From NCBI RefSeq assembly GCF_030053835.1, contig NZ_CP125655.1, positions 2,852,001-2,916,000 on the forward strand: a DNA stretch of 64,000 bases, in the 5' to 3' direction. Origin of the DNA: Cellulomonas sp. ES6 (GTDB lineage Bacteria; Actinomycetota; Actinomycetes; Actinomycetales; Cellulomonadaceae). The notes below the pieces were generated by a model that saw only the letters and a program-made list of their open reading frames with translations, did not search any database and had not been told where the DNA came from. Shown here piece after piece: positions 50,510-59,349 of this stretch (positions are counted from its first letter, which is position 1; every line of letters begins with the position of its first letter). The position numbers were made by a program, and so were the translations under genes.

Positions 50510-51127
50510 ATGTCCCCGAAGCACCCCCGAACCGTCGCCGCCGTGGCAGCGACCCTCACGCTCGGCGCCCTGCTCAGCGCCTGCTCGACCGGCGAGCGGA
50601 CCACGGCCGACCGGCCGGACCCCTCCGCCGCGTCCAGCACCGCTGCGACGTCCGTCGTGCACAACGACGCCGACGTCGAGTTCGCGCAGATGATGGTCCT
50701 GCACCACCAGGGCGCGCTCGACATGGCCGTCCTCGCCGAGGGTCGCGCCCAGAGCGAGCCCGTGCAGGACCTCGCCGCGAGGATCCAGTTCGCCCAGCAG
50801 CCGGAGATCGACCTCATGACCTCGTGGCTGCTGACGTGGGGCGAGCGCCCGGTCGGGGCCGACGACGCCATGGGCGGCATGGACCACTCCGGCGGGGCCA
50901 CCGGCATGGCCGACGAGGCCCAGATGCAGCGGCTCCAGGACGCCGGCGCCGGATTCGACCGCTTGTTCCTGGAGATGATGATCGACCACCACGCCGGCGC
51001 GATCGCCATGTCCGAGGCCTACCGCGACCGCGGGCAGAACGAGGACGCCCTCGGGCTCGCCGACGCGATCATCGCCGACCAGACGGCCGAGATCGCCGAG
51101 ATGGAGCGCCTGCTCGCGGACCTGTGA
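50510..51127 (+). CDS. DUF305 lipoprotein
   Basis: 205 residues, GAGGAG before the ATG. The signal peptide ends in a lipobox-like LLSAC. Two DUF305 halves each hold the metal-binding-type motif: FAQMMVLHHQGALDMA and FLEMMIDHHAGAIAMSEAYR, with MDHSGGATGM between. DUF305 proteins accompany copper and other metal resistance genes. The context with CcdA-like and redoxin genes agrees. Confidence 0.92.
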   Translation: MSPKHPRTVAAVAATLTLGALLSACSTGERTTADRPDPSAASSTAATSVVHNDADVEFAQMMVLHHQGALDMAVLAEGRAQSEPVQDLAARIQFAQQPEIDLMTSWLLTWGERPVGADDAMGGMDHSGGATGMADEAQMQRLQDAGAGFDRLFLEMMIDHHAGAIAMSEAYRDRGQNEDALGLADAIIADQTAEIAEMERLLADL

Positions 51128-51178
51128 GCCGGGCGTCGGGCAGGTCGGTGCGGTCGACGAGCTGCGCTGCATCGAGCG

Positions 51179-51198
51179 GCGACCGCCGCCTCGGTCGC
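51179..51198. terminator. 7-bp hairpin between convergent genes
   Basis: GCGACCG (51179-51185) and CGGTCGC (51192-51198) with a 6-base loop lie between the DUF305 and MFS genes, which converge. Likely a shared terminator. Confidence 0.45.
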
Positions 51199-51262
51199 CG
51201 AGGTCGAGCGACGGTTCCACGCCCGGCTCGCCGCGAGGCTGCCGCGACGGGTACCTCCGGCG

Positions 51263-52738
51263 TCAGGCTCGCGCGGAGCCCGACCCGGTGCGCGCGACGG
51301 CGCCCGGCACGGTCTCCGCAGGCGGGTCCGGCCGCTCGTCCTCCCGCCGGGCCGAGCCGCCGGGGAGCGCCAGCGCCGGCAGCACCGCGAGGCACGCCAG
51401 GCCGATCGCCCACCAGAACGCCCCGTGGAACGCCGCGGTCGCCCCCTGGTCGAGCAGGGACTGCAGGGCCACCGCGACGATCGCGGTGCCGAACGCCCCG
51501 CCGACCTGCTGGGCGATCCGGGTGTTCGCCGTGGCGTGCGGGACGTCGTCGTGGGGGACGTCCTGGTAGGCCACCGACATCGCGGGGATCAGGACCGCGC
51601 CGATCCCGATGCCGCGCACGAGGAGCACCGCGCCGAGCCACCACAGGCTGGTGCCGGGCCCGGCGAGCGCGAACGGGACCGTCGCGACGGCGGTCAGCAC
51701 GAAGCTCGCGACGGTGACGGCGCGGGCACCGAACCGGTCGACGAGCCTGCCGACCGCGAAGCGCGCGGCCAGGGCGCCGACGCCCTGCGGGATCATCAGC
51801 AGGCCCGCGTGCAGCACGCTCTGGCCGTGGAGCTGCTGGTAGAACAGCGGCAGCAGGAACATCGCGGCGTACATCACGGCCCCGGTGCCGAACAGGACCA
51901 GCGACGCGGAGCCCAGCGACCGCACGCGCAGCAGGCGGATGTCGACGACGGGCTCGGTGGCACCCGGGCGCAGCGCCCGGGCCACGAACACGCCGAGCAG
52001 CACGATGCCGGCGGCGGCCGGGACGAGGACGTCGACGTGCCCGATCCCGCCGTCCGCGGCGAGCCGGGTCAGCCCGAGCAGGGACGCGGCCAGGCCGGCG
52101 GCCAGCAGCACCAGCCCGGCGACGTCGAGGCGCCCCGGCCGTGCGGCGCCGGCACGCCGATCGTCGGGCAGGTACCGCCACGCCATCCACAGCCCGACGG
52201 CGACGAGCGGCACGTTGACGAGGAACAGCCACCGCCAGCTGAGCCAGCTGAGGATCACGCCGCCGATCACCGGCCCGAGGATCGGCCCCAGCGCCATGGG
52301 CAGCGCGACCGTCGCCATCATCCGGCTGGTGACGCGCCCGCCCGCCGCGCGCACCGCCAGCGTCTGCATCAGGGGCATGATGAGGCCGCCGCCCAGGCCC
52401 TGGACCGCCCGGAACGCGATCAGGCTCGGCACGCTCCAGGCGATCGCGCACAGCACCGACCCGGTCACGAAGACCAGGAGCGCGGCCGCCCACGCGCGCT
52501 TGCCGCCCCACCGGCTCTCGACCCAGCCGGTGACGGGGATGGCCACGGCGATCGCGAGCAGGTAGCTGGTGGAGACCCACTGGATGTCGGCGCTGGTCGC
52601 GCCGAGCTCCAGGGACAGCGTGTGGATCGCGAGCGCGACCATCGTGGAGTCGAGGATCGCGGCGATGCCGCCCACGATCAGCGCCGCGAGCGCGCCACGC
52701 AGGTCCGGGGTCGGCCGGGTGTCAGTCGGTGTCGGCAT
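51263..52738 (-). CDS. MFS drug exporter, DHA2 (EmrB/QacA) type, 14 spans
   Basis: 491 residues from ATG 52738. The first span has LIVGGIAAILDSTMVALAIH (motif D1-like), then WVSTSYLLAIAVAIPVTGWV and RAVQGLGGGLIMPLMQTLAV (motif B-like). The second half has FAVGRLVDRFGARAV (motif A-like). The length and motifs fit proton-driven multidrug exporters with 14 spans. The divergent TetR gene (52822) is its probable repressor. Confidence 0.93.
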   Translation of the reverse strand: MPTPTDTRPTPDLRGALAALIVGGIAAILDSTMVALAIHTLSLELGATSADIQWVSTSYLLAIAVAIPVTGWVESRWGGKRAWAAALLVFVTGSVLCAIAWSVPSLIAFRAVQGLGGGLIMPLMQTLAVRAAGGRVTSRMMATVALPMALGPILGPVIGGVILSWLSWRWLFLVNVPLVAVGLWMAWRYLPDDRRAGAARPGRLDVAGLVLLAAGLAASLLGLTRLAADGGIGHVDVLVPAAAGIVLLGVFVARALRPGATEPVVDIRLLRVRSLGSASLVLFGTGAVMYAAMFLLPLFYQQLHGQSVLHAGLLMIPQGVGALAARFAVGRLVDRFGARAVTVASFVLTAVATVPFALAGPGTSLWWLGAVLLVRGIGIGAVLIPAMSVAYQDVPHDDVPHATANTRIAQQVGGAFGTAIVAVALQSLLDQGATAAFHGAFWWAIGLACLAVLPALALPGGSARREDERPDPPAETVPGAVARTGSGSARA

Positions 52739-52748
52739 GGTTCGTCCA

Positions 52749-52821
52749 CGAAGAGAGGGAAGTGTCTCTTGGAGAGTAGGACCGGTGGCTAGGGAACACA
52801 AGCCTCTCTAGAATCGACCGG
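52749..52821. promoter_or_regulatory. Divergent promoter region of MFS and TetR genes
   Basis: AGAGAGG (52753-52759) and CCTCTCT (52803-52809) are inverted copies near the two gene starts, with CTCTTGGAGAG (52766-52776) between them: likely TetR operators. TAGAAT (52809-52814) lies seven bases before the TetR GTG, so the regulator mRNA is probably leaderless. Confidence 0.5.
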
Positions 52822-53460
52822 GTGACCTCCGGACCCGCCCGTCGCCGCCGCGGCCAGGCGCTCGAGGACGCGATCCTCGAGGCCGCGTGGGACGAGGTCG
52901 TCGAGGCCGGCTTCGCGAACCTGACCATGGAGTCCGTGGCGGCCCGGGCACGGACCGGTGTCGCGGTGCTGTACCGCCGCTGGGCGAACAAGGTCGAGCT
53001 GGTGCTCGCCGCGACCGAGCACAACCGCCGCGCCCACCCCGTCGAGCTGCCCGACACCGGGACGCTGCGCGGGGACCTGCTCGCCCTGCTCGGAGGCATG
53101 GGCCGGGCCCGGTCCTCGATCTTCCCCGTCGGTGCCGCCATCGCGACCTCGGGTCTGCTGGCCGGCAGCGACATGACGCCACGGCAGATGCGCGCGTCGA
53201 TCCTGGGCGACCAGGCGCTGTCCGACCACGCCCGCACCGTGTACCAGCGCGCGCACGACCGCGGCGAGATCGACCTGCGTCGCATCCCGCTGGCCGTCCT
53301 CACGCTCCCGTCGGACCTGGTGCGCCACGACATCTTCATGGACCTCGGGCCGGTCGGGCCGGAGCGGCTGCGCGCGATCGTCGACGACGTGTTCCTGCCG
53401 CTCGCGCGGAGCTACTCGCAGGGGCAGGGCGCGGGCGACGCCGACACCGGAGGTCGCTGA
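52822..53460 (+). CDS. TetR-family repressor
   Basis: 212 residues. The N-terminal HTH is typical: AILEAAWDEVVEAGFANLTM, ESVAARARTGVAVLYRRWAN, KVELVLAA. The C-terminal ligand domain resembles TetR_C-type of drug-efflux regulators (LRGDLLALLGGMGRARSSIF). It diverges from the MFS exporter, with shared inverted repeats between them, so it most likely controls that exporter. Confidence 0.92.
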   Translation: MTSGPARRRRGQALEDAILEAAWDEVVEAGFANLTMESVAARARTGVAVLYRRWANKVELVLAATEHNRRAHPVELPDTGTLRGDLLALLGGMGRARSSIFPVGAAIATSGLLAGSDMTPRQMRASILGDQALSDHARTVYQRAHDRGEIDLRRIPLAVLTLPSDLVRHDIFMDLGPVGPERLRAIVDDVFLPLARSYSQGQGAGDADTGGR

Positions 53461-53506
53461 CGGCTCCGCAGGTCGGCGCCTGCCTGGCCGTCGGCGGGCC
53501 GCGAGG

Positions 53507-54343
53507 TCAGCGGAACAGCGCCGCGTGGTCCTCCACCCAGGTCCGGAACGTGCGGGCCGGCCGGCCGGTGAGGCGCGGGTACGCGTCCGAGATCGTGGGC
53601 GTGGTGCCGACGGCCTCGCGCCAGCCCGTGATGATCTGGCGGACCCACACCTGCGGCACGTGCCGGCCGAGCAGCGCGGCGGACTCGGCCTCGGTCTGCT
53701 CGACCACCGTCACGGGGCGGCCGATGACGTCGCCGATGGTCGCGACCTGCTCGCGCAGGGTGAGCCGCTCGGGGCCGGTGAGGACGGGTGCCGCGCCGAC
53801 CAGCGTGTCGCCGGTCAGCGCCAGCACCGCGACGTCGGCGATGTCGGCCTCGTGGACCGGGGCCTGCACCGCCTCGGGGTAGGGGAGCGGCACCGCGCTG
53901 TCGGCCCGCACGCCCCAGCTCCACCGGGCGGCGTTGCCGGCGAACCCGCCGGGGCGCAGGAACGTGCGGTCGAGGCCGGCCGCGTCGATCGCGCGCTCGA
54001 CGCGCAGGAACCGGGACCCGTTGTAGTCCTCCTCGGCGCCGGGCTCGGTGACCGCGGAGGACGAGAGCAGCACGACGTGGCGCACGCCCGCCCGCGCGAG
54101 CTGCGCGACCAGCGCCTCGGGGTCGTGCAGGTCGGCGTAGAGGAACACGCGCTCGACCCCCTCCAGGGCGGGGCCGAACGAGGCGGGGTCGTCGAGGTCA
54201 GCGGTGAACGTCCCGACGTGCGGCGGCAGCGCGAGCCGGCGCGGGTCGCGGCTGGTCGCCCGCACCTGCTCGCCCCGCTCCAGGAGGCCGGCGACCACGA
54301 GGCCCCCGACCGCTCCGCTGGCTCCGACCACCAGGACCGACAT
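53507..54343 (-). CDS. NmrA-like NAD(P)-binding oxidoreductase/epimerase
   Basis: 278 residues. GASGAVGGLVVAGLLERGEQ is the Rossmann glycine motif; RATSRDPRRL follows with a phosphate-binding Arg. VFLYADLHDPEALVAQLARA and RHVVLLSSSAV fit NmrA/atypical SDRs acting as quinone reductases or redox sensors. No YxxxK catalytic pair seen. Divergent from a TetR gene with palindromes between, likely regulated by it. Confidence 0.88.
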   Translation of the reverse strand: MSVLVVGASGAVGGLVVAGLLERGEQVRATSRDPRRLALPPHVGTFTADLDDPASFGPALEGVERVFLYADLHDPEALVAQLARAGVRHVVLLSSSAVTEPGAEEDYNGSRFLRVERAIDAAGLDRTFLRPGGFAGNAARWSWGVRADSAVPLPYPEAVQAPVHEADIADVAVLALTGDTLVGAAPVLTGPERLTLREQVATIGDVIGRPVTVVEQTEAESAALLGRHVPQVWVRQIITGWREAVGTTPTISDAYPRLTGRPARTFRTWVEDHAALFR

Positions 54344-54380
54344 GACGCCCTCCTCCGCGACGGCCGCTCGGACGAACGGC

Positions 54381-54398
54381 GTTCGCGAACACTGTTCG
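54381..54398. promoter_or_regulatory. Overlapping palindromic operator
   Basis: GTTCGCGAAC (54381-54390) and CGAACACTGTTCG (54386-54398) are perfect palindromes that overlap in the divergent NmrA-like/TetR region, with another CGAACG at 54402. Likely the binding site of the TetR protein encoded at 54438. Confidence 0.65.
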
Positions 54399-54437
54399 CC
54401 TCGAACGGTGATCGTGTCAAGCGGCTATGCTGGGGCC

Positions 54438-55130
54438 GTGCCACCGTCCGCCGAACCCGTGTCGCGCCGGGACCGCCCCGCCAAGCCGCCGCTGTCGCGC
54501 CGCTCGATCCTCGACGCGGCCCTGGCCCTCATCCGCGAGCGCGGCGTCGAGGCGGTGACCCTCCGGGACGTCGCGGCGGCCGTGCAGACCGGGCCGGCGT
54601 CGCTGTACGCGTACTTCGCCCACCGGGACGAGCTGCTGGAGCACGCGCTCGACGAGGTCTACGGGAGCGTCCGGCTGGTCGGCGTGGGCGATGTCGCCGA
54701 CGGGGACTGGCGTGCCGCGCTCGCGGCCACGATCGTCCGCACGATCGACGCCCTGGAGTCGTACCCGGGCATCGGCGTCGTGGCGCTGGGGACCACCCCC
54801 ACGCACCCGGGCGCGCTGCGGCTGGCCGAGCACGAGCTGGCGCTGCTGGAGGCCGGCGGCGTCCCCGACGCGGACGCCGCGCTCGCGATCGACCTCATCG
54901 CCCAGTTCGCGGCCGTCACCGCCGTCGAGCGCACGGTGCGCCGCCGCAGCGGGTCCGGCGCCGACGCCCCCGGTGCGGACGCGGCCGCGCTCGGTGAGCA
55001 CGCCGACGCGGACCGGTTCCCGCGGGTCAGGCGGCTGGTGCCGGCGCTCACCGGGCCGGACGAGCGCCGCCGCCGCGACTTCTCCATCGGTGTGATCATC
55101 GCGGGCCTCGAGGCGACGACGCGCGCCTGA
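54438..55130 (+). CDS. TetR-family regulator with TetR_C-like domain
   Basis: 230 residues from GTG 54438. TATGCT (54425-54430) seven bases upstream indicates a leaderless mRNA. HTH: RSILDAALALIRERGVEAVT, LRDVAAAVQTGPASLYAYFA, HRDELLEHALDEVYG. The C-terminal domain is long with DWRAALAATIVRTIDALES. It probably represses the divergent NmrA-like gene and itself. Confidence 0.9.
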   Translation: MPPSAEPVSRRDRPAKPPLSRRSILDAALALIRERGVEAVTLRDVAAAVQTGPASLYAYFAHRDELLEHALDEVYGSVRLVGVGDVADGDWRAALAATIVRTIDALESYPGIGVVALGTTPTHPGALRLAEHELALLEAGGVPDADAALAIDLIAQFAAVTAVERTVRRRSGSGADAPGADAAALGEHADADRFPRVRRLVPALTGPDERRRRDFSIGVIIAGLEATTRA

Positions 55131-55141
55131 GGGCGCGGCTG

Positions 55142-55957
55142 TCAGCGCGCGCCGCCGCCCGCCCGGTAGCGCCCCGGCGTCGTGCCGACGAGGGGCGTGA
55201 ACTGCTCGATGAACTGGCTCGTCGTCGCCCAGCCGCACGCCGCCGCGGTGTCGGTGACGCCCGCGCCGCCGGCGAGGAGCACGAGGGCGCGGTGGACGCG
55301 GAGCTGCAGCCGCCACTGCCGGTAGCCCATCCCGGTCTCCGCGCGGAACAGCCGGCTGAGGGTCCGCGCCCCGACGCCGGTCGCCTCGGCGACCTCCTGC
55401 AGCGACAGCGGGGTGGCGAGGTCGCGCTCGACGAGCCGCGCGACCGTCCGCAGGCGCGGGTCGCTGGGCTCCGGGAGGTGCAGGGGCTGCTCGGGGGCGG
55501 CGGTGGCCTCGTCGACGACGACCCGCAGGAGGTGCGCCACCGCGGCGGCGGACCGGGGCTGCGCGGACGTCGCCGCGAGCACGGCCTCCCGGGCGAGCGG
55601 GGACGCCACGAGCACCGCGGGACCGGCGGGGAGCTCGGCGGCCAGGGCGTCGTCGAGGTACACGATGCGCATGTCGGTGCGCCCGTGCGCACGGTGGCGG
55701 TGCACGGAGCCCGCGGGCACCCACGCGAACCGGGTCGCCGGCGCGATCCACGTCCCCTCGCCGGTCGTCAGGGACAGCACGCCGGAGGCGGCGTGCACGA
55801 GGTGGCCGTGGCGGTGGGCGTGGTCCGGCGACACGGCCGCGTGCTCGATGAGGAACGCCCCGCCGACCCGCGCGCCGGCCGATGCCCCGGCCGCGCCGCG
55901 CGCCTCGGACTCCAGCAGCTCCGCCCACCCCGGGGTGGGTTGGCGAGAAACAGACAT
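55142..55957 (-). CDS. AraC-family regulator with cupin sensor domain
   Basis: 271 residues from ATG 55957. N-terminal cupin-like part: AHRHGHLVHAASGVLSLTTG and APATRFAWVPAGSVHRHRAH. C-terminal double HTH: TPLSLQEVAEATGVGARTLS, RLFRAETGMGYRQWRLQLRV, then TDTAAACGWATTSQFIEQFT. Typical of AraC regulators that control a divergent transporter; here the divergent gene is a universal stress protein. Confidence 0.92.
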   Translation of the reverse strand: MSVSRQPTPGWAELLESEARGAAGASAGARVGGAFLIEHAAVSPDHAHRHGHLVHAASGVLSLTTGEGTWIAPATRFAWVPAGSVHRHRAHGRTDMRIVYLDDALAAELPAGPAVLVASPLAREAVLAATSAQPRSAAAVAHLLRVVVDEATAAPEQPLHLPEPSDPRLRTVARLVERDLATPLSLQEVAEATGVGARTLSRLFRAETGMGYRQWRLQLRVHRALVLLAGGAGVTDTAAACGWATTSQFIEQFTPLVGTTPGRYRAGGGAR

Positions 55958-56012
55958 CACGGGGGACTTTACGTGTTCCGCGCCGGGACGTGCGGCCTGT
56001 CTACTCGTCGGC

Positions 56013-56090
56013 ATGACCACGTTCCCCGCGACCGCGCTCCCCACGACCCCGTCCGCTGCCCGCGTCTCCCGCGCCGGGGGTGCCCGATGA
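56013..56090 (+). CDS. Possible 25-aa upstream peptide
   Basis: ATG 56013 opens 25 codons (ATALPTTPSAARVSRAGG inside) whose stop overlaps the universal stress protein start (ATGA). It could be a coupling leader, or the remnant of a larger gene formerly regulated by the divergent AraC protein. Low certainty. Confidence 0.3.
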   Translation: MTTFPATALPTTPSAARVSRAGGAR

Positions 56091-56527
56091 GCCTGCGCTC
56101 CATCGTCGTCGGGGTCGACGGGCGCGAGCGGTCGTCCCGGGCGCTGGCCTTCAGCCTCGGGCTCGCCGAGCGGGAGTCCGCGACGCTCCACGTCTGCTAC
56201 GTGCGCCCCTTCGTGCACTGGTCGTCGTTCGCTCTGACGTCGATGTCGATGTTCTGCTGGGACGTCGGCGGCCTGCTCCGCGTCTCCGGCGAGGAGGTCG
56301 CCGACGAGGTGGCCGCCGAGGTGTCCGACGCGTTCCGCCGCACGGGCGTCCGCGGCCGGCTGTTCCTCCCGGCCGGCGACATCGTGGGCGAGCTCGCGGA
56401 GCTCGCGCGGGCGCAGCAGGCCGACCTGGTCGTCGTCGGGCGGTCCCGGCGCCTCGGGGCGGGCCGGTCCTCCGCCGCCCGGCGGCTCACCGACGGGTTC
56501 CGGCGCGGGCTGCTCATCGCGTCGTAG
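56087..56527 (+). CDS. Universal stress protein (UspA) family
   Basis: 146 residues. RSIVVGVDGRERSSRALAFS, LGLAERESATLHVCYVRPF and QQADLVVVGRSRRLG, then a Ser/Gly-containing C-terminus, match the single-domain UspA fold. The usual ATP-binding GxxGx9GS is altered (GRSRRLGAGRSSAARRL). Cytoplasmic stress protein; role unspecified. Confidence 0.88.
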   Translation: MSLRSIVVGVDGRERSSRALAFSLGLAERESATLHVCYVRPFVHWSSFALTSMSMFCWDVGGLLRVSGEEVADEVAAEVSDAFRRTGVRGRLFLPAGDIVGELAELARAQQADLVVVGRSRRLGAGRSSAARRLTDGFRRGLLIAS

Positions 56528-56550
56528 CGCCCCGCTCGGAGGGGTCGGCG

Positions 56551-57231
56551 CTAGACGTTCGGCCCCGGCGTGCCCGCCGTGATCCGCGCGACGAGCCCGT
56601 CGATCTGCTCCCGCGCGCGCTCGGGGGTGACGGGCTCGAGCACGGGCCGGCCACGCTGCGCGGGCCACGGCACGAGGACGTCGAAGTCGAGGTCCCGCAT
56701 GAGCGCGAGCGTCTCCAGGAACGCGGACCGGTCGCTCTCGCCCAGGATGACGGCCCGCCACACGCCGTCCTCCACCCACAGCGAGTCGCCGGGGAACAGG
56801 TAGCGGTGCTCGCCGTCGTCCCAGAGGTAGAACGCGGTGCCGGCGGTGTGCCCGAGGCTCGGGACGACCTCCAGGTCGTCGCCGAGCCGCTGCCGTCCGC
56901 CGAACACGCCGTCGACGCGCATGGACCGCTCGGTGTGCGCCCGGTCGCGCTCGTGGACGAACGTCGGCACGTCGAGCGCGGGGGACCCGTGCATGCCCTC
57001 GTGCCAGTGGTTGACGAGCAGGCGCCTCGGTGTGCCGAGCGACAGGATCTGCTCGGCGGCGACGTCGATGCCGGGGTTGTTGTAGACGATGACGGGGCCG
57101 TCCGCGGCGTCGAGGACGAAGGCGCGCAGGTCGACGCCGGCCATGAACGGCAGCGGGGTCGGTGGTGCGGTGGCGTAGAGCCGTGCGCCGAGCTGCTCGA
57201 GCCCGGCCCCGGTCGGGGAGGGTGTCGTCAC
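56551..57231 (-). CDS. Metallo-beta-lactamase-fold protein
   Basis: 226 residues. LLVNHWHEGMHGSPALDVPT is a degenerate HxHxDH metal motif (His-x-His then Met-His), VPSLGHTAGTAFYLWDDGEH gives the next His, and YLFPGDSLWVEDG the bridging Asp. The arrangement fits MBL-fold hydrolases; the missing Asp in the first motif may change metal content. Six bases separate it from the upstream TetR gene, so the two form an operon. Confidence 0.85.
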   Translation of the reverse strand: MTTPSPTGAGLEQLGARLYATAPPTPLPFMAGVDLRAFVLDAADGPVIVYNNPGIDVAAEQILSLGTPRRLLVNHWHEGMHGSPALDVPTFVHERDRAHTERSMRVDGVFGGRQRLGDDLEVVPSLGHTAGTAFYLWDDGEHRYLFPGDSLWVEDGVWRAVILGESDRSAFLETLALMRDLDFDVLVPWPAQRGRPVLEPVTPERAREQIDGLVARITAGTPGPNV

Positions 57232-57237
57232 GTGGCG

Positions 57238-57897
57238 TCACGGCCTCTCGAGGGTGCGGCCCATGGCCTCGGCGACCGCGCGGAACGCCGGCGGCTCGGG
57301 GGCGAGCGGCTCGGGTGAGGCGCTGGGGCGGGTGCCGTCGACGACGAGCGCGGCGTAGCGGCGCCACAGCGCGGGGTCGACGTCGCGGATCGCGGGGGCG
57401 ATGCCGCTGACCATGACGGCCAGGGCGACGGTGTCCTGCCGGGTGAACCCGGCGCGGAGCTCGCCGGCGGCCACGGCGGCGTCGATCAGGCCGTCGGCGG
57501 TGGTGGCGAGGAGGTCGCTGAGGTCGGGCGGGAAGCGGTCGAAGCGGCCAGGCCCGAACAGGACGGTCGCGAGGCTGCGGTCCTGCGCGTGCACCTCGAT
57601 GATGCCCATGAGGTACGTCCGGAACGCCTCGCCCGGGTCCGGCAGCTCGGCCGCCTCGACGGCGACCCGCAGCACCGTGTCGATCTTGTCCGCGAACAGG
57701 GCGTCCAGCAGGGCCTCGCGGTCGGGGTAGTTGCGGTACACCGTGGCGATGCCAACGCCGGCCGCCTGGGCGACGTCGCCGAGCGTCGCCGCCGGACCGT
57801 GCTCCGCGAACACCCGGGACGCCGCGTCGAGCACCCGCCTGCGGTTGCGCTCGGCGTCGGCCCGGGGCCGGCGGACGGGAGGGGCGTCGGTGGTCAT
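57238..57897 (-). CDS. TetR-family regulator
   Basis: 219 residues with HTH RRVLDAASRVFAEHGPAATL, GDVAQAAGVGIATVYRNYPD, REALLDALF and a C-terminal domain of the TetR_C_33-like kind (FGPGRFDRFPPDLSDLL). It leads the MBL gene and diverges from an SDR gene. A 21-bp palindrome between them is the probable operator. Confidence 0.92.
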   Translation of the reverse strand: MTTDAPPVRRPRADAERNRRRVLDAASRVFAEHGPAATLGDVAQAAGVGIATVYRNYPDREALLDALFADKIDTVLRVAVEAAELPDPGEAFRTYLMGIIEVHAQDRSLATVLFGPGRFDRFPPDLSDLLATTADGLIDAAVAAGELRAGFTRQDTVALAVMVSGIAPAIRDVDPALWRRYAALVVDGTRPSASPEPLAPEPPAFRAVAEAMGRTLERP

Positions 57898-57919
57898 GCC
57901 CGCAGCATACGCCAGAAGT

Positions 57920-57940
57920 GGATGTGGAGGCTCCAGATCC
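57920..57940. promoter_or_regulatory. 21-bp near-perfect palindromic operator
   Basis: Arms GGAT-x-TGGAG and CTCCA-x-ATCC face each other around one central base; only the x positions and centre break symmetry. Located between the TetR gene (start 57897) and the SDR gene (start 58000). Likely bound by the TetR protein. Confidence 0.7.
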
Positions 57941-57999
57941 GTTTAGTGCTAGCGTCGGCCCTCCATCCCCTGCACGGCACACCCGAGGGAGCACCGCTC

Positions 58000-58698
58000 A
58001 TGCCTGTCATCGTCATCGTCGGGTACGGACCCGGTAACGGCCACGCCCTCGCGGAGCGCTTCGGGCGCGAGGGGTGGTCGGTCGCCCTCGTCGGCCGTAC
58101 GGCCTCGCGCCTGGAGGACGGCGTGGCGCGCCTCGCCGCGTCGGGGACCTCCGCCCACGCGTTCGTCGCCGACGCGAGCGACCCCGCGGCCGTCCGGGAC
58201 GTCGTCCGGCGCGTCCGGGAGCAGCTCGGCCCGGTCACGTCCGTCGCGCTCACCGCCTTCCGCAGCGTCCCCGTCCCCGACGTCCTGGTGGCCGAGCCCG
58301 AGGTCGTCGCGCACGTGTTCGACATCGGCGTGACCGGCCTCCTCGCCACGGTGCAGGCGGCGCTGGGCGACCTGCGGGCGGCCGGCACCGGATCGGTCCT
58401 GGTCGTCAACGGCGCCCTCGGGCAGCACGACGACGCGGTCGACGCGTTCTTGACCACCGTCGGCGGCGACGGGGTGGCGCTCGAGTGCGCCGCGAAGACC
58501 AAGCTGGTCGGGCTGCTCGCGGCCCGGCTGCGCGCCGACGGCGTGTACGTGGGCGAGGTCGTCATCAACGGCTCGGTCGCGGGCTCCCCGTACGCGGGCC
58601 CGACGGCGATCGACCCCGCGGACATCGCGGACCGGCTCTGGGCGATGGCCGCCGAGCGCACCGAGGTGCACGTGCACGTCGCGGAGCAGCGCGCCTGA
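58000..58698 (+). CDS. Short-chain dehydrogenase-like protein
   Basis: 232 residues, GAGGGAG before the ATG. VIVIVGYGPGNGHALAERFG is a variant SDR glycine motif (GYGPGNG), with VALVGRTASRL after it. The catalytic YxxxK is not obvious: ECAAKTKLVGLLAARLRADG has Lys without the Tyr, so it may be an atypical SDR. Probably controlled by the divergent TetR. Confidence 0.82.
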   Translation: MPVIVIVGYGPGNGHALAERFGREGWSVALVGRTASRLEDGVARLAASGTSAHAFVADASDPAAVRDVVRRVREQLGPVTSVALTAFRSVPVPDVLVAEPEVVAHVFDIGVTGLLATVQAALGDLRAAGTGSVLVVNGALGQHDDAVDAFLTTVGGDGVALECAAKTKLVGLLAARLRADGVYVGEVVINGSVAGSPYAGPTAIDPADIADRLWAMAAERTEVHVHVAEQRA

Positions 58699-58728
58699 CG
58701 TCGCCGGAGGCGTGCTCCGCGGGTGTGG

Positions 58729-59268
58729 TCAGTCCGGCCGCAGCCCCGCGCGGAGCACCGCCGTGACCGTCGCCCGGTCCTCGGGCGTGCCGAGGCGGAC
58801 GACGTGCTCGATGCCGCACACCAGGTGCATGAGCTGCCCCAGGGTCAGCTCCGCCCGGGCCGCCCCGGCGCGCTGGGCGCGGTCGAGCAGGGTCGCGGCC
58901 GTCTCCGTGAGCTCGGCCTTGGCGCGGCCGACCTCGGAGGAGGAGCCGTCCGCGGCGAGCAGCACGGGCTGCAGGCCGTCGTCGGCGAGCAGCAGGTCGA
59001 GCATCGCGGACAGGAAGCCGTGGAACGCGGCCCCGGCGTCCTCGGTGCGCAGCGCGGTGCGGGCGGCGTCGAGGGCCTGCTCGACGGTGCCGGCGGTCAG
59101 CGCCTCGACGAGCGCGTCCACGGTGGGGAAGTGCCGGTACACGGTGCCGACGCCGACCCCGGCGGCGCGGGCCACCTCGTTGAGACGCAGGTCGGCCCGG
59201 TGGCAGCCCGCGGCCGCGGCGAGGATGCGCTCGCGGCTGCGGGCGGCGTCGGACCGGAGGGGCGTCAT
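58729..59268 (-). CDS. TetR-family regulator
   Basis: 179 residues; HTH RERILAAAAGCHRADLRLNE, VARAAGVGVGTVYRHFPTVD, ALVEALTAG and the SBP-like C-terminal domain of small TetRs. Divergent from an SDR gene with two palindromes between. Confidence 0.92.
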   Translation of the reverse strand: MTPLRSDAARSRERILAAAAGCHRADLRLNEVARAAGVGVGTVYRHFPTVDALVEALTAGTVEQALDAARTALRTEDAGAAFHGFLSAMLDLLLADDGLQPVLLAADGSSSEVGRAKAELTETAATLLDRAQRAGAARAELTLGQLMHLVCGIEHVVRLGTPEDRATVTAVLRAGLRPD

Positions 59269-59286
59269 GCGCCCAGCGTAACCGAA

Positions 59287-59330
59287 CCGGATGGATCATC
59301 CGGTATGGTCCCGTAGCGGATGGACTATCC
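59287..59330. promoter_or_regulatory. Two GGAT-type operators
   Basis: A perfect palindrome CCGGATG-GAT-CATCCGG (59287-59303) and a second site GGATGGACTATCC (59318-59330) lie between the TetR gene and the SDR gene. Spacing of about three helical turns suggests binding of two dimers. Confidence 0.7.
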
Positions 59331-59349
59331 ACTTCGAGACGAGGACGCC

